DNA of 32,502 bases from Flavobacteriaceae bacterium (GCA_025800395.1 JAOXRU010000100.1:1-32502); one strand, 5' to 3'; shown: positions 16,859 through 25,894, numbered from the stretch's first letter. Notes: generated from the sequence alone by a model not told the origin. Translations and numbers: made by a program.

Positions 16859-17221
16859 ATAAATTGTTCTTCATAACATTGTTAGTTTAATATTAAGAGA
16901 TGTTAGAAAAATGTTATCTGGATATCGGATATCATTTATATTTTCACTTATGAATTATATAAAAAAATAAATCATTCTCTGAGTAGATTGGTATATCTAT
17001 ATCCTCGATTTTTTATAAAAACTTTAACAAGTTTTTGAACGAATAAACGTAGATTCGATTCAAAATAGATAGGATTATACCTAATCATACTTTTCAAAAT
17101 AGCTATTTGGCTTGATATAACTATTTCAACCAATTGCAAAACAACTATTTAGTGATTTGTAGCTTAATTTTGTCATAATACGTTTGGGTATAGTATATTT
17201 GTACGAATCAAACACACAATA
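16859..17221. other. 363-bp divergent intergenic region
   Basis: Very AT-rich region between the phosphoesterase gene and the TlpA-like gene. Apart from the TlpA promoter, I see only low-complexity sequence, a tandem GGATATC GGATATC near 16919-16933 and three irregularly spaced CTATTT motifs (17103-17150). No ORF or RNA gene is supported. Confidence 0.5.
17169..17201 (+). promoter_or_regulatory. Promoter of the TlpA-like lipoprotein gene
   Basis: TTTG (17169-17172), a 21-nt spacer and TATATTTG (17194-17201) give a full -33/-7 pair. The start point would be near 17207, about 15 nt before the ATG. Confidence 0.65.
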
Positions 17222-18334
17222 ATGAAGAAGTCACTTTTTATTATGATTGCCTTTGCGCTGGCAATTGTTTCTTGTAAACCTAGTTTACCAGAGGATCATT
17301 ATCGAATCGTCGGTGCTTTCGACAAAATCGAAGATAGCACCCGAATTATCTTGCAACGATTGGATGACAACAACCGACCCGTAAGCTTGGATACGACCTA
17401 CGTCCTCAAGAACGCTTTTAGCTTCGAAGGAAAAACACCAGATTTAAACTTGCATTTTGTTTCTGTAGACAATAAAGGACAAGTTCCTATTTTCTTAGAA
17501 GACGGACAAATCGATATGCAAATAAAAGCCGATAGCATCCACCTAGCGGACATATCTGGTACCGAACAAAACGATATTTTTGCTTCTTTTCGAAAAGGAT
17601 CTGCAGAAATCAATAATCGCATTATGCAAATCAACAATGATTTTCGTGTTGCATCTCAATCGAAAGACACGGTTACTATTAAAGCATTACAAGACGAATT
17701 CAAAGAGATTCAATCCAAACAACAAAATTTCATGTTAGATTTTGTCAATAACAATCCTAAGAGTCTTATTGCGGGAATGATGCTAGGTAATTTGGTACAA
17801 ACTCAGGCTATAAATCCTGGTGAAGCAGAAGATATTCTAAACTCCATGGACAAAAGTATACAAGAACATGCTGCTGTAAAGCGCATTGCAGATCACCTCC
17901 AAAAACTAAAAGCTACCGAAATCGGGGCAAAGGCTCCCGATTTTTCTGGACCAACTCCCGATGGTAGAACCATTAGTTTGGCAGAATCTAAAGGGAAAGT
18001 TACTATTATAGACTTTTGGGCTGCTTGGTGTAAGCCTTGTAGAATGGAAAACCCAAATGTGGTCCGCATTTACAATCAATATAAAGACAAAGGTCTCCAA
18101 ATTATCGGCGTTTCTTTGGACAACAAAAAAGAAGATTGGATCAAAGCTATAGCAGACGATAAACTAACTTGGTTGCACATTTCCAACCTTGCTTATTTTA
18201 ACGATGAAATCGCTAAAAAATATAGTGTTAATGCCATCCCTGCTACCTTTATCTTGGATGAAAAAGGAAACATCGTGGCCAAAAACCTAAGAGGAAAAGA
18301 ACTCGAAAATAAAATTGCCGAAATGCTAAATTAG
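17222..18334 (+). CDS. TlpA/ResA-like thioredoxin-fold lipoprotein with DUF4369-type N-terminus
   Basis: Membrane-anchored periplasm-facing thiol-disulfide protein of 370 residues. A lipoprotein signal peptide ends at Cys18 (AIVSC). Residues about 27-120 resemble DUF4369, a beta-rich domain often fused to TlpA in Bacteroidota; 120-230 is a helical linker; 235-370 is the thioredoxin-like AhpC/TSA domain with IDFWAAWCKPC (CxxC at 270-273) and the cis-proline segment NAIPATF. It probably reduces or isomerises disulfides in exported proteins or in cytochrome c maturation; the partner is unknown. It is a single gene with its own promoter and terminator. Confidence 0.88.
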   Translation: MKKSLFIMIAFALAIVSCKPSLPEDHYRIVGAFDKIEDSTRIILQRLDDNNRPVSLDTTYVLKNAFSFEGKTPDLNLHFVSVDNKGQVPIFLEDGQIDMQIKADSIHLADISGTEQNDIFASFRKGSAEINNRIMQINNDFRVASQSKDTVTIKALQDEFKEIQSKQQNFMLDFVNNNPKSLIAGMMLGNLVQTQAINPGEAEDILNSMDKSIQEHAAVKRIADHLQKLKATEIGAKAPDFSGPTPDGRTISLAESKGKVTIIDFWAAWCKPCRMENPNVVRIYNQYKDKGLQIIGVSLDNKKEDWIKAIADDKLTWLHISNLAYFNDEIAKKYSVNAIPATFILDEKGNIVAKNLRGKELENKIAEMLN

Positions 18335-18356
18335 TAACGCAAGAGCAATGTTTTGT

Positions 18357-18396
18357 AAAAAGCCATCTAGTAGTCATCAACTAGATGGCTTTTTTT
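18357..18396. terminator. Bidirectional intrinsic terminator between the TlpA-like gene and hisI
   Basis: An 11-bp stem (AGCCATCTAGT 18361-18371 with ACTAGATGGCT 18380-18390) has six more T on the right and four A on the left, so it can end transcripts from both directions. The his transcript would cross the MITE-like element M2 before reaching it. Confidence 0.85.
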
Positions 18397-18597
18397 ATAC
18401 CATTTCTATTTTGAAATGCCCTTAAAGAAATAGATGATTTTTTTCTTTATAGCTAAATGAGTATAAAATGCCACCACACGAAAGGATTCGTTCGGGAACC
18501 ATAGTAGATTTTAAAAGTAAAAAGATAAAGTTCGAGACAAAAAATTGAAGCATAACCAAGGCTGTTTATTGGGGTAATTTTAAACTAGAAATGGTAT
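18397..18597 (-). repeat. MITE-like element, copy M2
   Basis: 201 nt bounded by perfect 12-bp inverted repeats ATACCATTTCTA (18397-18408) and TAGAAATGGTAT (18586-18597). The ends match M3 over more than 25 nt each, including TTTTGAAATGCCCTT on the left and TTTATTGGGGTAATTT on the right, but the middle is different from M1 and M3. It lies 6 nt from the hisI stop codon and directly after the bidirectional terminator. It carries no ORF. Confidence 0.75.
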
Positions 18598-18603
18598 TAT
18601 ACC

Positions 18604-19203
18604 TCAGTTAGCCCTTTCCTTCAGAACCTTTATCACATCCTCCAATCGATACCCTTTGGCCTGAAGCAACATCAGATAGTGAAACAGCAAATCGGCACTT
18701 TCATTCAAAAACAATTCTGCATTATCATCCTTTGCCTCAATAACCACTTCTACTGCCTCTTCTCCAACTTTTTGCGCAATTTTATTTATCCCTTTTTCAA
18801 ACAAACGTCTCACATAACTTTCTTTGGCGTCAGCCCCTGTTCTTCGTTGATAAATAACCCCTTCTAACTTTTCCAAAAAACTTTTTAATTCTACGTTTTC
18901 TTCACCCCAACAGCTGTCAGTTCCTTTATGGCAAGTTGGCCCCGCTGGTTTCACTTGTATCAATAATGCGTCCTTATCACAATCTACTTGCATAGATTCT
19001 AAATGCAAAAAATTGCCGCTTTCTTCCCCTTTTGTCCACAATCGTTTTTTAGATCTGCTAAAAAAACACACCTTTCTTGTTGTTGTGGTTGTCTCCAATG
19101 CTTCTTGGTTCATATAGCCAAGCATGAGGACTTTTCGGGTTTGTACATCTTGTATAATGGCTGGAACTAAGCCGTCTTCAAATTTTTCAAAATCTACTTT
19201 CAT
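18604..19203 (-). CDS. hisIE: Bifunctional phosphoribosyl-AMP cyclohydrolase / phosphoribosyl-ATP pyrophosphatase
   Basis: Carries out the second and third steps of histidine synthesis. Residues about 1-110 are the PRA-CH domain with VCFFSRSKKRLWTKGEESGN and zinc-binding cysteines in VDCDKDA and GPTCHKGTDSCW. Residues about 112-199 are the PRA-PH domain with KVGEEAVEVVIEAK and the NESADLLFHYLMLL helix. The ATG at 19203 gives the family N-terminus; an upstream frame would run into the repeat element. It is the last gene of the operon and the only one separated by a large gap (139 nt), filled by the structured repeat. The A-rich start leader is formed partly by the edge of that repeat. Confidence 0.95.
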   Translation of the reverse strand: MKVDFEKFEDGLVPAIIQDVQTRKVLMLGYMNQEALETTTTTRKVCFFSRSKKRLWTKGEESGNFLHLESMQVDCDKDALLIQVKPAGPTCHKGTDSCWGEENVELKSFLEKLEGVIYQRRTGADAKESYVRRLFEKGINKIAQKVGEEAVEVVIEAKDDNAELFLNESADLLFHYLMLLQAKGYRLEDVIKVLKERAN

Positions 19204-19210
19204 TATTCTT

Positions 19211-19331
19211 TTTTTTTGGGCGTGCCCCACCTACGCAAAGGCTTCGGTGGGTCGGGCTATCTGTCATACTCCTCGGATGCCTTCACTATCGCTACTGCAT
19301 CCTGTGGGGTATTCCTGCCTATCCCTCACGC
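19211..19331 (+). repeat. Structured palindromic repeat element, copy 1 (between hisF and hisI)
   Basis: GC-richer than its surroundings. Core 19220-19331 folds as an outer stem GCGTG (19220-19224) with CACGC (19327-19331), hairpin 1 CCCACC (19226-19231) with GGTGGG (19246-19251), and a bipartite hairpin 2 with GGATGC (19275-19280)/GCATCC (19297-19302) and ATACTCC (19266-19272)/GGGGTAT (19306-19312). Conserved blocks shared with copy 2 are TTTTGGGCG, TCGGGCT.TC and ATCCCT. It is oriented opposite to his transcription. It resembles a dispersed flavobacterial repeat I remember, probably REP-like; no RAYT transposase is in the window. Confidence 0.8.
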
Positions 19332-19342
19332 AAACTTTGTTG

Positions 19343-20098
19343 TTATATACGCATCGGAATACCTTTATCCACTAATGCTCTTTTTAAATCGGGTATCGCT
19401 ATTTCTTCAAAGTGAAAAACTGATGCTGCCAAAGCAGCTTCTGCCTTTCCTTTTATAAATGCATCCTCAAAATGAACAATGCTGCCTGCACCTCCAGAGG
19501 CTATTACCGGTATTTCCAGCAAATCGTGCAATTTGGCCAGGGCATCATTGGCAAAGCCCATTTTGGTTCCATCATTATTCATAGAGGTAAATAGAATCTC
19601 TCCTGCTCCTCTATCCTGCACCTCTAGGGCCCAATCAAACAAATCTATATCCGTAGGCTCTTTACCACCAACCAAATGTACCTTCCATAGCTCCGCTACC
19701 TTTTTAGCGTCTATGGCTAACGCAATACATTGATTGCCGAAATGATTGGATAGTTCGTTTACTAATTCGGGTCGTTTTACAGCAGCCGAATTTATAGACA
19801 CTTTATCCGCCCCATTCTGCAACAATTCTTGAACATCCACTATTGATTTTATTCCGCCGCCTATGGTAAAAGGAATGTCTATATGTCTTGCTATCTCACG
19901 CACCAATGGCACCAATGTTTTTCTTCTCTCTTCCGTAGCAGATATATCCAAAAACACCAATTCGTCTGCACCTTCTGCCGCATATCTTTTTGCCAATTCT
20001 ACGGGATCGCCGGCATCGCGCAACCCAACAAAATTGATTCCTTTTACCGTTCTACCATTTTTGATGTCTAAACACGGTATTATTCTTTTTCGTAACAT
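19343..20098 (-). CDS. hisF: Imidazole glycerol phosphate synthase, cyclase subunit
   Basis: Forms IGP and AICAR from PRFAR and the ammonia delivered by HisH. The 251-residue (beta-alpha)8 barrel has catalytic Asp11 (PCLDIKNG) and Asp130 (LAIDAKK), plus phosphate-binding GGGIKS and ASGGAGS motifs. It starts 4 nt after hisA ends, and is followed by the structured repeat before hisI. Length and motifs are normal. Confidence 0.97.
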   Translation of the reverse strand: MLRKRIIPCLDIKNGRTVKGINFVGLRDAGDPVELAKRYAAEGADELVFLDISATEERRKTLVPLVREIARHIDIPFTIGGGIKSIVDVQELLQNGADKVSINSAAVKRPELVNELSNHFGNQCIALAIDAKKVAELWKVHLVGGKEPTDIDLFDWALEVQDRGAGEILFTSMNNDGTKMGFANDALAKLHDLLEIPVIASGGAGSIVHFEDAFIKGKAEAALAASVFHFEEIAIPDLKRALVDKGIPMRI

Positions 20099-20102
20099 GA
20101 TA

Positions 20103-20828
20103 TTAAAGATTTAATATGAATCGTTCCAATTCTTTCATTCCAATGGTTGATTCGTATATGGCCTTACCAATGATGGCACCTTCACACCCCAACATTTTTA
20201 ATCGAAGTACATCTTCCATGCTTGTTATCCCACCCGAAGCAACCAACTTTATAGAGGGATTTGTTTCCAGTATATCCTTGTACAAATCATGAGATGGACC
20301 TTGTAACATGCCATCTTTAGAAATGTCTGTACAAATGACATATTCCACTCCAGCATGCATATACTTGGTTAAAAATGGGAAAAGGTGCATCTCGCTGGTT
20401 TCCTGCCATCCATGGGTAGCTATATGCTTGCCATGCACATCTGCTCCCAGTATAATAGCAGAAGCCCCATATCGATCCAACCAAGACTTAAAGAGTTCCG
20501 GATTCTTTACAGCTATACTCCCCCCTGTTATTTGACGAGCGCCACTATTGAATGCTATTTCCACATCCTCATCACTTTTAATCCCGCCTCCAAAATCAAT
20601 TTTCAAATTGGTGTTTGATGCTAAATTTTCCAAAACCTTATAATTCACTATATGTTTTGACTTGGCTCCGTCCAAATCTACCAAATGCAAATAACTTATT
20701 CCATGGCTCTCAAACTCCTTTGCTACTTCCAATGGGTCTTCATTATAGATTTTCTTGGTATTATAATCTCCTTTGGATAGACGCACACATTTTCCTTCTA
20801 TAATATCTATTGCTGGTATTATTCTCAT
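20103..20828 (-). CDS. hisA: Phosphoribosylformimino-5-aminoimidazole carboxamide ribotide isomerase
   Basis: Amadori isomerisation of ProFAR to PRFAR in histidine synthesis. The 241-residue barrel has Asp8 in [13 protein letters not shown], the second catalytic Asp in ILGADVHGK, and phosphate motifs DFGGGIKS and VASGGITS. It lies 6 nt downstream of hisH and 4 nt before hisF. Nothing unusual. Confidence 0.97.
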   Translation of the reverse strand: MRIIPAIDIIEGKCVRLSKGDYNTKKIYNEDPLEVAKEFESHGISYLHLVDLDGAKSKHIVNYKVLENLASNTNLKIDFGGGIKSDEDVEIAFNSGARQITGGSIAVKNPELFKSWLDRYGASAIILGADVHGKHIATHGWQETSEMHLFPFLTKYMHAGVEYVICTDISKDGMLQGPSHDLYKDILETNPSIKLVASGGITSMEDVLRLKMLGCEGAIIGKAIYESTIGMKELERFILNL

Positions 20829-20834
20829 TGTTTT

Positions 20835-21419
20835 CTATATTAACGCTATAAAATTCTCTAATATTTGCTGACCAGCGGCACTGCTTTTCTCTGGGTGAAA
20901 CTGGCAACCATAAAAGTTTCTTTCGCACAAAGCCGCTGAATATGGTTCTCCATAGTCTGACTTGGCTATGGTAGCATGGCACAATGGTGCATAATAGCTA
21001 TGTACCAAGTAAACAAACTCTTTTTCGTTTACCCCTTGGAACAAGGGAGTGGACAGATCATAAACTTGGTTCCAGCCGATTTGTGGTACTTTTAAATTTC
21101 CCTCAAAACGTTTCACATCTACATCTATAATTCCCAAGCCTTGTATATTACCTTCTTGTGTGTGCTTACACAACAATTGCATGCCTAAACACACGCCTAA
21201 TACGGGTTGTTTTAAAGTTGTTATTAGTGTATCTAATCCGTCTTTTTGTAGCGCTTTCATTGCAGCAGCAGCTTGTCCTACCCCAGGAAAAATGACCTTA
21301 TCTGCAGCGAGAATGCACTCTTTGTCACTGGTTACAATTGCCCTAGCACCTATACGCTCTAAAGCAAATACAACACTTTGTGTATTGCCAGCTCCGTAAT
21401 CTATAATTACTATATTCAT
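20835..21419 (-). CDS. hisH: Imidazole glycerol phosphate synthase, glutamine amidotransferase subunit
   Basis: Class I glutaminase that supplies ammonia to HisF. The 194 residues contain the oxyanion strand PGVGQA, nucleophile Cys77 in GVCLGMQLL and the His/Glu pair in QFHPEKS near residue 175, so the catalytic triad is complete. It begins 13 nt after hisB and ends 6 nt before hisA. Confidence 0.97.
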   Translation of the reverse strand: MNIVIIDYGAGNTQSVVFALERIGARAIVTSDKECILAADKVIFPGVGQAAAAMKALQKDGLDTLITTLKQPVLGVCLGMQLLCKHTQEGNIQGLGIIDVDVKRFEGNLKVPQIGWNQVYDLSTPLFQGVNEKEFVYLVHSYYAPLCHATIAKSDYGEPYSAALCERNFYGCQFHPEKSSAAGQQILENFIALI

Positions 21420-21432
21420 GTTTCTTCAAAAA

Positions 21433-22575
21433 CTAAAGTATTCCCTTTGTACTTGGTAATACCAATTTATCTATATCCCTTTTTACTGCAGCTTTTATGG
21501 CCTTAGCCAAAGCTTTAAAAATGGCTTCTATTTTGTGGTGTTCGTTTTTTCCTTCTGCCTTAATGTTTAAATTGGCTTTGGCACCATCGGCAAATGATTT
21601 AAAGAAATGGTAAAACATTTCGGTTGGCATATCCCCAATTTTCTCTCTCTTAAAATTCGCTTCCCACACCAACCAGCTTCTTCCTCCAAAATCTATGGCT
21701 ACTTGTGCCAAACAATCATCCATTGGCAAGTAAAAACCATATCGTTCTACACCCAATTTATCCCCTAAGGCTTTAGAAAATACTTCTCCTAGAGCTATTG
21801 CTGTATCTTCTATGGTATGGTGTTCGTCTACTTCCAAATCTCCTTTAACTTGTATATCTAAATCTACCATGCCGTGGCGTGCTATTTGCTCTAGCATATG
21901 ATCAAAAAAATGAAGACCCGTTTGTATATTGGCTTTACCTGTACCGTCCAAACGCAGGGCAATATTTATTTGGGTTTCTTTGGTGTTTCTCTGTATTTCT
22001 GCACTTCTATTCTTAAGTTTTAAAAAGCTATATATATCCTTCCAGCTATTGGTTATCAGCGCTATAGAACCCTCCACTTCTTTTTTGTCGGCTTTAATCT
22101 CATCGGCTCCCAAGCTCTGATCATCCATAATATATATTCCCTTTGCTCCCAGATTTTTTGCCAATTCCATATCGGTAAGTCTGTCTCCCAGTACAAAACT
22201 GTTTTTCAAATCATACTTTGCCTTGTCCTTGTACGATTCCAACATGGCTGTACCTGGCTTGCGTGTTGGTAGGTTTTCTGATGGAAATGATCTATCAATA
22301 TGTACCGCATCAAAAACGACTCCTTCGTTGGCAAAACAACGAATAATAAAATCTTGTACGGGCCAAAAGGTGTTTTCTGGAAAAGAATCGGTACCCAAAC
22401 CGTCTTGATTGGTAACCATTACCAACTCATAATCTAGTTCTTTACAGATTTTGGTCATATAGGTAAAGACTTCTGGGTAATATTCCAATTTCTCAAAAGC
22501 ATCCAATTGGTAATCTATTGGTGGTTCTTTCACCAAAGTACCGTCTCTATCTATAAATAGTACTTTTTTTGCCAT
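21433..22575 (-). CDS. hisB: Bifunctional histidinol-phosphatase / imidazoleglycerol-phosphate dehydratase
   Basis: Two-domain enzyme of 380 residues for the dehydratase and phosphatase steps of histidine synthesis. Residues 1-165 are a HAD phosphatase with FIDRDGTL (Asp9, Asp11) and [11 protein letters not shown]; the zinc-binding cysteines known from the E. coli HAD domain are not seen ([13 protein letters not shown] instead), as I recall for Bacteroidota versions. Residues about 195-380 are IGP dehydratase with metal-binding HFFDHM (222-227), DEHHTIED (250-257) and NEHHKIEA. It lies between hisC (43 nt upstream) and hisH. Confidence 0.95.
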   Translation of the reverse strand: MAKKVLFIDRDGTLVKEPPIDYQLDAFEKLEYYPEVFTYMTKICKELDYELVMVTNQDGLGTDSFPENTFWPVQDFIIRCFANEGVVFDAVHIDRSFPSENLPTRKPGTAMLESYKDKAKYDLKNSFVLGDRLTDMELAKNLGAKGIYIMDDQSLGADEIKADKKEVEGSIALITNSWKDIYSFLKLKNRSAEIQRNTKETQINIALRLDGTGKANIQTGLHFFDHMLEQIARHGMVDLDIQVKGDLEVDEHHTIEDTAIALGEVFSKALGDKLGVERYGFYLPMDDCLAQVAIDFGGRSWLVWEANFKREKIGDMPTEMFYHFFKSFADGAKANLNIKAEGKNEHHKIEAIFKALAKAIKAAVKRDIDKLVLPSTKGIL

Positions 22576-22618
22576 TTTTTAGTTGTTTTTTAATAAACAA
22601 GCTAGAAACCCTATTGTT

Positions 22619-23659
22619 TTAGCTTATTTCTTTAATTATTTTAATTAATTGATTGTTTTGCTTAGCAGTTCCAACGGTTATTCTCAAGCATTGGTCGCAA
22701 TGCATTTGTCCGTGTCTGTTGCGTACCACTATACCTCCTTGTATTAACTCCTTATAGCGTTGCACAGCATCATCTACTTGCACCAATAAAAAGTTTGCAT
22801 CGCTAGGGTACACTCGCTTTACTATATTTATTTTATTTAAAGCATCGCTCAAGCGTTCTTTTTCTTTTTGTAATACTTCTAGTTGGTGTTCTAGTTTGTT
22901 TTCTTCTAGAGCTCTTAATGCTGCATTTTGTGTAAGCGCATTTACATTATAAGGGGGTTTTATTCTTTTTAAGATTGCTATAATTTCTTTAGAGGCAAAA
23001 CAAGCTCCTAAGCGAATACCAGCTTTTCCCCATGCTTTTGAAAACGTTTGGGTAACTACCAAATTTGGATATTGATCTAATTGGCTTACCCAGCTATTGC
23101 TTCCTGAAAAATCTATATAGGCTTCGTCTATCACTACCAATCCATTAAAATTATTTAAAAGTGTAGTTATAGATTCTTCTGCTAAAACATTTCCGCTAGG
23201 GTTATTGGGAGAACACACAAAAAGCAATTTGGTATTCTCTTGTATTCCTTCTAAAACGGCATTGGTATTTATAGAAAAATCTTTGGTAAGCGATACTTCT
23301 TGTATGGCTATTTCATTTAAATGTGCAAGTACGGTATACATTCCATAGGTGGGCGGCATGGTTAATACGGCATCTTCTCTTGGTTGGCAAAATGCACGAA
23401 ATAACAAATCTAAAATTTCATCGCTTCCATTGCCAAATAAGATTTGTTCTACCGCTAGATTTTTTCTTTTGGCGTATACTTCTTTTAATTTGCATTGATG
23501 CGGATCGGGGTATCTATTTAAACCATTTTCAAAAGGGTTTTCATTGGCGTCAAAAAAGAGATTGTTGGTTTCCAAATCTTGAAACTCGTCTCTAGCTGAG
23601 CTATAGGCTTTTAGCTCCCGTACATTGTTGCGGGTAATTGCTTCTAAACTAAACTTCAT
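22619..23659 (-). CDS. hisC: Histidinol-phosphate aminotransferase
   Basis: PLP-dependent transamination of imidazole-acetol phosphate with glutamate. The 346 residues show the class I/II aminotransferase layout: substrate segment DANENPFENG, PLP contacts GNGSDEILDLL and CSPNNPSGN, DEAYIDF, and the Schiff-base lysine Lys208 in TFSKAWGKAGIRLG. The ATG overlaps the hisD stop by four bases (ATGA), typical of coupled translation. Confidence 0.96.
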   Translation of the reverse strand: MKFSLEAITRNNVRELKAYSSARDEFQDLETNNLFFDANENPFENGLNRYPDPHQCKLKEVYAKRKNLAVEQILFGNGSDEILDLLFRAFCQPREDAVLTMPPTYGMYTVLAHLNEIAIQEVSLTKDFSINTNAVLEGIQENTKLLFVCSPNNPSGNVLAEESITTLLNNFNGLVVIDEAYIDFSGSNSWVSQLDQYPNLVVTQTFSKAWGKAGIRLGACFASKEIIAILKRIKPPYNVNALTQNAALRALEENKLEHQLEVLQKEKERLSDALNKINIVKRVYPSDANFLLVQVDDAVQRYKELIQGGIVVRNRHGQMHCDQCLRITVGTAKQNNQLIKIIKEIS

Positions 23660-24951
23660 CTTTGTGTTTTCAAACTTTCTAATCGAATACTCACTGCATT
23701 CTTATGGGCTTCCAATCCTTCTGCTGCTGCCATAACCTCTATAGATTCCCCTATACGCAGCAAGCCTTCTTTACTAATTTCCTGAAAGCTAATTCGCTTT
23801 TTAAAACTTGCCAGATTCACCCCACTGTATTGTCTTGCAAATCCATTGGTTGGTAAGGTATGATTGGTTCCCGAAGCGTAATCCCCAGCACTTTCTGGAC
23901 TATAATTCCCTACAAAAACAGAACCAGCATTGGCTATGTTTTCTACACAATAATGGTTGTCTTTGGTACAAAGTATAAGGTGTTCTGGGGCATAATTATT
24001 TACAAAGTTCATAGCTATATCCAAAGCATCAAACCATACATAACGTGCATGAGCCAGTGCTTTTTTGGCAATATCTTTCCTTGGTAAAGCCTCTACCTGA
24101 GCAGCTACTTCTTTTTGTACTGCCTCTATACAATTCTTAGCTGTAGAAACTAAAACCACTTGGCTATCGGCACCATGCTCTGCCTGAGACAATAAATCAC
24201 TTGCAACAAAAGCTGGATTTGCAGTTTCGTCTGCCAGCACCAATAACTCGGAAGGCCCCGCTGGCATATCTATAGCTAAACCAAAACGAGTAGCTATTTG
24301 CTTTGCCACGGTTACATATTGATTTCCTGGTCCAAACAATTTATAAACTTGGGGCACCGTAGTCGTGCCAAAACTCATGGCCGCAATAGCCTGTATGCCT
24401 CCTACTTTTACAATGGTATGTATGCCACAAAGGTTGGCGGTGTACAATATGGCTGGGTGTATTTTTCCTTCTTTATCTGGAGGGCTACACAATACTATCT
24501 CTTTACAACCTGCAAGCTTTGCTGGTATGGCAAGCATCAAAATAGTAGAGAATAGTGGTGCTGTTCCTCCAGGGATATACAAACCAACTTTTTCTATGGG
24601 TTTACTTTTTTGCCAGCAATTAACCCCTTCCGTTGTTTGTACACATACTTCTTTTTCTTCTTGTGCCTGATGAAATGCAGTAATGTTGTGTTGGGCTATA
24701 GCAATTGCTTTTTTAAGCGATTCCGATATTTGGTTATTGGCATCCGTGATCTCTCGAAGGCTTACTAATAAGGAATCTAACGCTACACCGTCAAATTTTT
24801 TGGTGTATGCTTTTAGCGCCTCATCGCCATTTTGCTTTACTGCATCAAATACTTCTAGCACCATAGGCTCTAAGTCGTCCAAGCTAGGGGTTGGTCTTTT
24901 ACATAAGGTATCCCAAGTAGAAAAAGACGGATTCTCCGTATATTTTATCAT
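23656..24951 (-). CDS. hisD: Histidinol dehydrogenase
   Basis: Zinc enzyme that oxidises L-histidinol to L-histidine in two NAD-dependent steps. The 431 residues carry the family motifs YIPGGTAPLFSTILM, FGPGNQYVTVAK, PAGPSELLVLAD, LSQAEHGADSQ (zinc Gln/His) and NYAPEHLIL. The ATG at 24951 overlaps the hisG stop by four bases. A longer reading frame extends back into hisG but its extra residues do not match the family. Confidence 0.97.
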   Translation of the reverse strand: MIKYTENPSFSTWDTLCKRPTPSLDDLEPMVLEVFDAVKQNGDEALKAYTKKFDGVALDSLLVSLREITDANNQISESLKKAIAIAQHNITAFHQAQEEKEVCVQTTEGVNCWQKSKPIEKVGLYIPGGTAPLFSTILMLAIPAKLAGCKEIVLCSPPDKEGKIHPAILYTANLCGIHTIVKVGGIQAIAAMSFGTTTVPQVYKLFGPGNQYVTVAKQIATRFGLAIDMPAGPSELLVLADETANPAFVASDLLSQAEHGADSQVVLVSTAKNCIEAVQKEVAAQVEALPRKDIAKKALAHARYVWFDALDIAMNFVNNYAPEHLILCTKDNHYCVENIANAGSVFVGNYSPESAGDYASGTNHTLPTNGFARQYSGVNLASFKKRISFQEISKEGLLRIGESIEVMAAAEGLEAHKNAVSIRLESLKTQR

Positions 24952-25802
24952 AATACCATTTTTTCTATAGGGTTCACCAATATACCTTCTGCTCCTGCGG
25001 TTTTTAGTTGGTCTATTACCTCCCAAAATGCATCTTTAGAAATAACCGAGTGTACAGAACTCCAGCCTGCTTTTGCCAAGGGTAATACCGTTGGACTTTT
25101 CATCCCAGGCAATATGGTTATAATTTCATCCAACTTATCATTAGGCGCGTTTAATAGAATATATTTATTAGCACGTCCTTTAAGCACAGCCTGCATCCTA
25201 AATTGCAGGGTCTTTAAAATAGCCTTTTTATCGGTAGATATTCTTGGAGATACCGCCAAAACCGCTTCACTATCTAGTATTTTAACCGTTTCCTTCAAAT
25301 TATTCTTAAACAATGTACTGCCGCTAGAAACTATATCGCAAATGGCATCTGCCAAACCTATATTGGGTGCAATTTCTACCGAGCCATTAATGATGTGCAG
25401 GTCTGCGGTTATTCCTTGTTTTTCTAAAAAGGCATTTACCGTATTGGGATAGGAGGTTGCAACTTTTTTTCCATCTAATTCTTTTGCAGTGGTTAAGGAA
25501 CTGTCTTTTGGCACCGCTAGGGAAACCCTACATTTCGAAAAGCCTAGTTTTTCTGCTATTGGAATGCCTGCGCCTTTCTCTACCAATACATTTTCTCCTA
25601 TAATGGCTATATCTACCACCCCATCTTTTAAATACTGTGGAATATCGCCATTTCTTAGATAAAATACTTCTAAAGGAAAGTTTCTAGCTGCTGCCTTTAG
25701 TTGGTCTTTACCATTGTCTATCGAGATTCCTATATCCTTCAATAGCTTTAAAGAGTCTTGGTTTAAACGACCAGATTTTTGTACCGCAATCTTTATTTTC
25801 AT
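24948..25802 (-). CDS. hisG: ATP phosphoribosyltransferase, long form
   Basis: First, feedback-controlled step of histidine synthesis, condensing ATP and PRPP. The 284 residues are the long HisG type: catalytic bilobed domain (1-215, with GENVLVEKGAGIPIAEKLGF and the PRPP-loop segment DIVSSGSTLFKNNL) plus the C-terminal ACT-like regulatory domain (about 220-284) that binds histidine. No HisZ is needed. The gene begins just downstream of the his attenuator, about 40 nt after the terminator stem. Confidence 0.96.
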   Translation of the reverse strand: MKIKIAVQKSGRLNQDSLKLLKDIGISIDNGKDQLKAAARNFPLEVFYLRNGDIPQYLKDGVVDIAIIGENVLVEKGAGIPIAEKLGFSKCRVSLAVPKDSSLTTAKELDGKKVATSYPNTVNAFLEKQGITADLHIINGSVEIAPNIGLADAICDIVSSGSTLFKNNLKETVKILDSEAVLAVSPRISTDKKAILKTLQFRMQAVLKGRANKYILLNAPNDKLDEIITILPGMKSPTVLPLAKAGWSSVHSVISKDAFWEVIDQLKTAGAEGILVNPIEKMVL

Positions 25803-25842
25803 GTTTCATTGTTTGGTTTGGCTTCTCAAGGAGGTACAAAAA

Positions 25843-25870
25843 AACCCGTTTGAGAAAGCACAAACGGGTT
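25843..25870 (-). terminator. his operon attenuator (intrinsic terminator)
   Basis: On the minus strand AACCCGTTTG (25870-25861), an 8-nt loop, CAAACGGGTT (25852-25843) and a further run of T form a strong terminator between the leader peptide and hisG. The end of the leader peptide frame contains CAAACGAG (25912-25905), which can pair at seven of eight positions with CCCGTTTG of the terminator's first arm and so block it. Confidence 0.88.
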
Positions 25871-25894
25871 GATAAATATGTTTTTAATACAAGA

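Noticed and set aside
17102-17150. Three CTATTT motifs upstream of the TlpA-like gene as a regulator binding array
   Set aside because: Spacing is irregular (about 18 and 24 nt) and such hexamers are expected often in AT-rich DNA.
19216-19458. Open frame on the plus strand across the hisF-hisI gap
   Set aside because: It runs through the structured repeat and into the antisense of hisF; the apparent codons are explained by stem pairing and it has no family resemblance.
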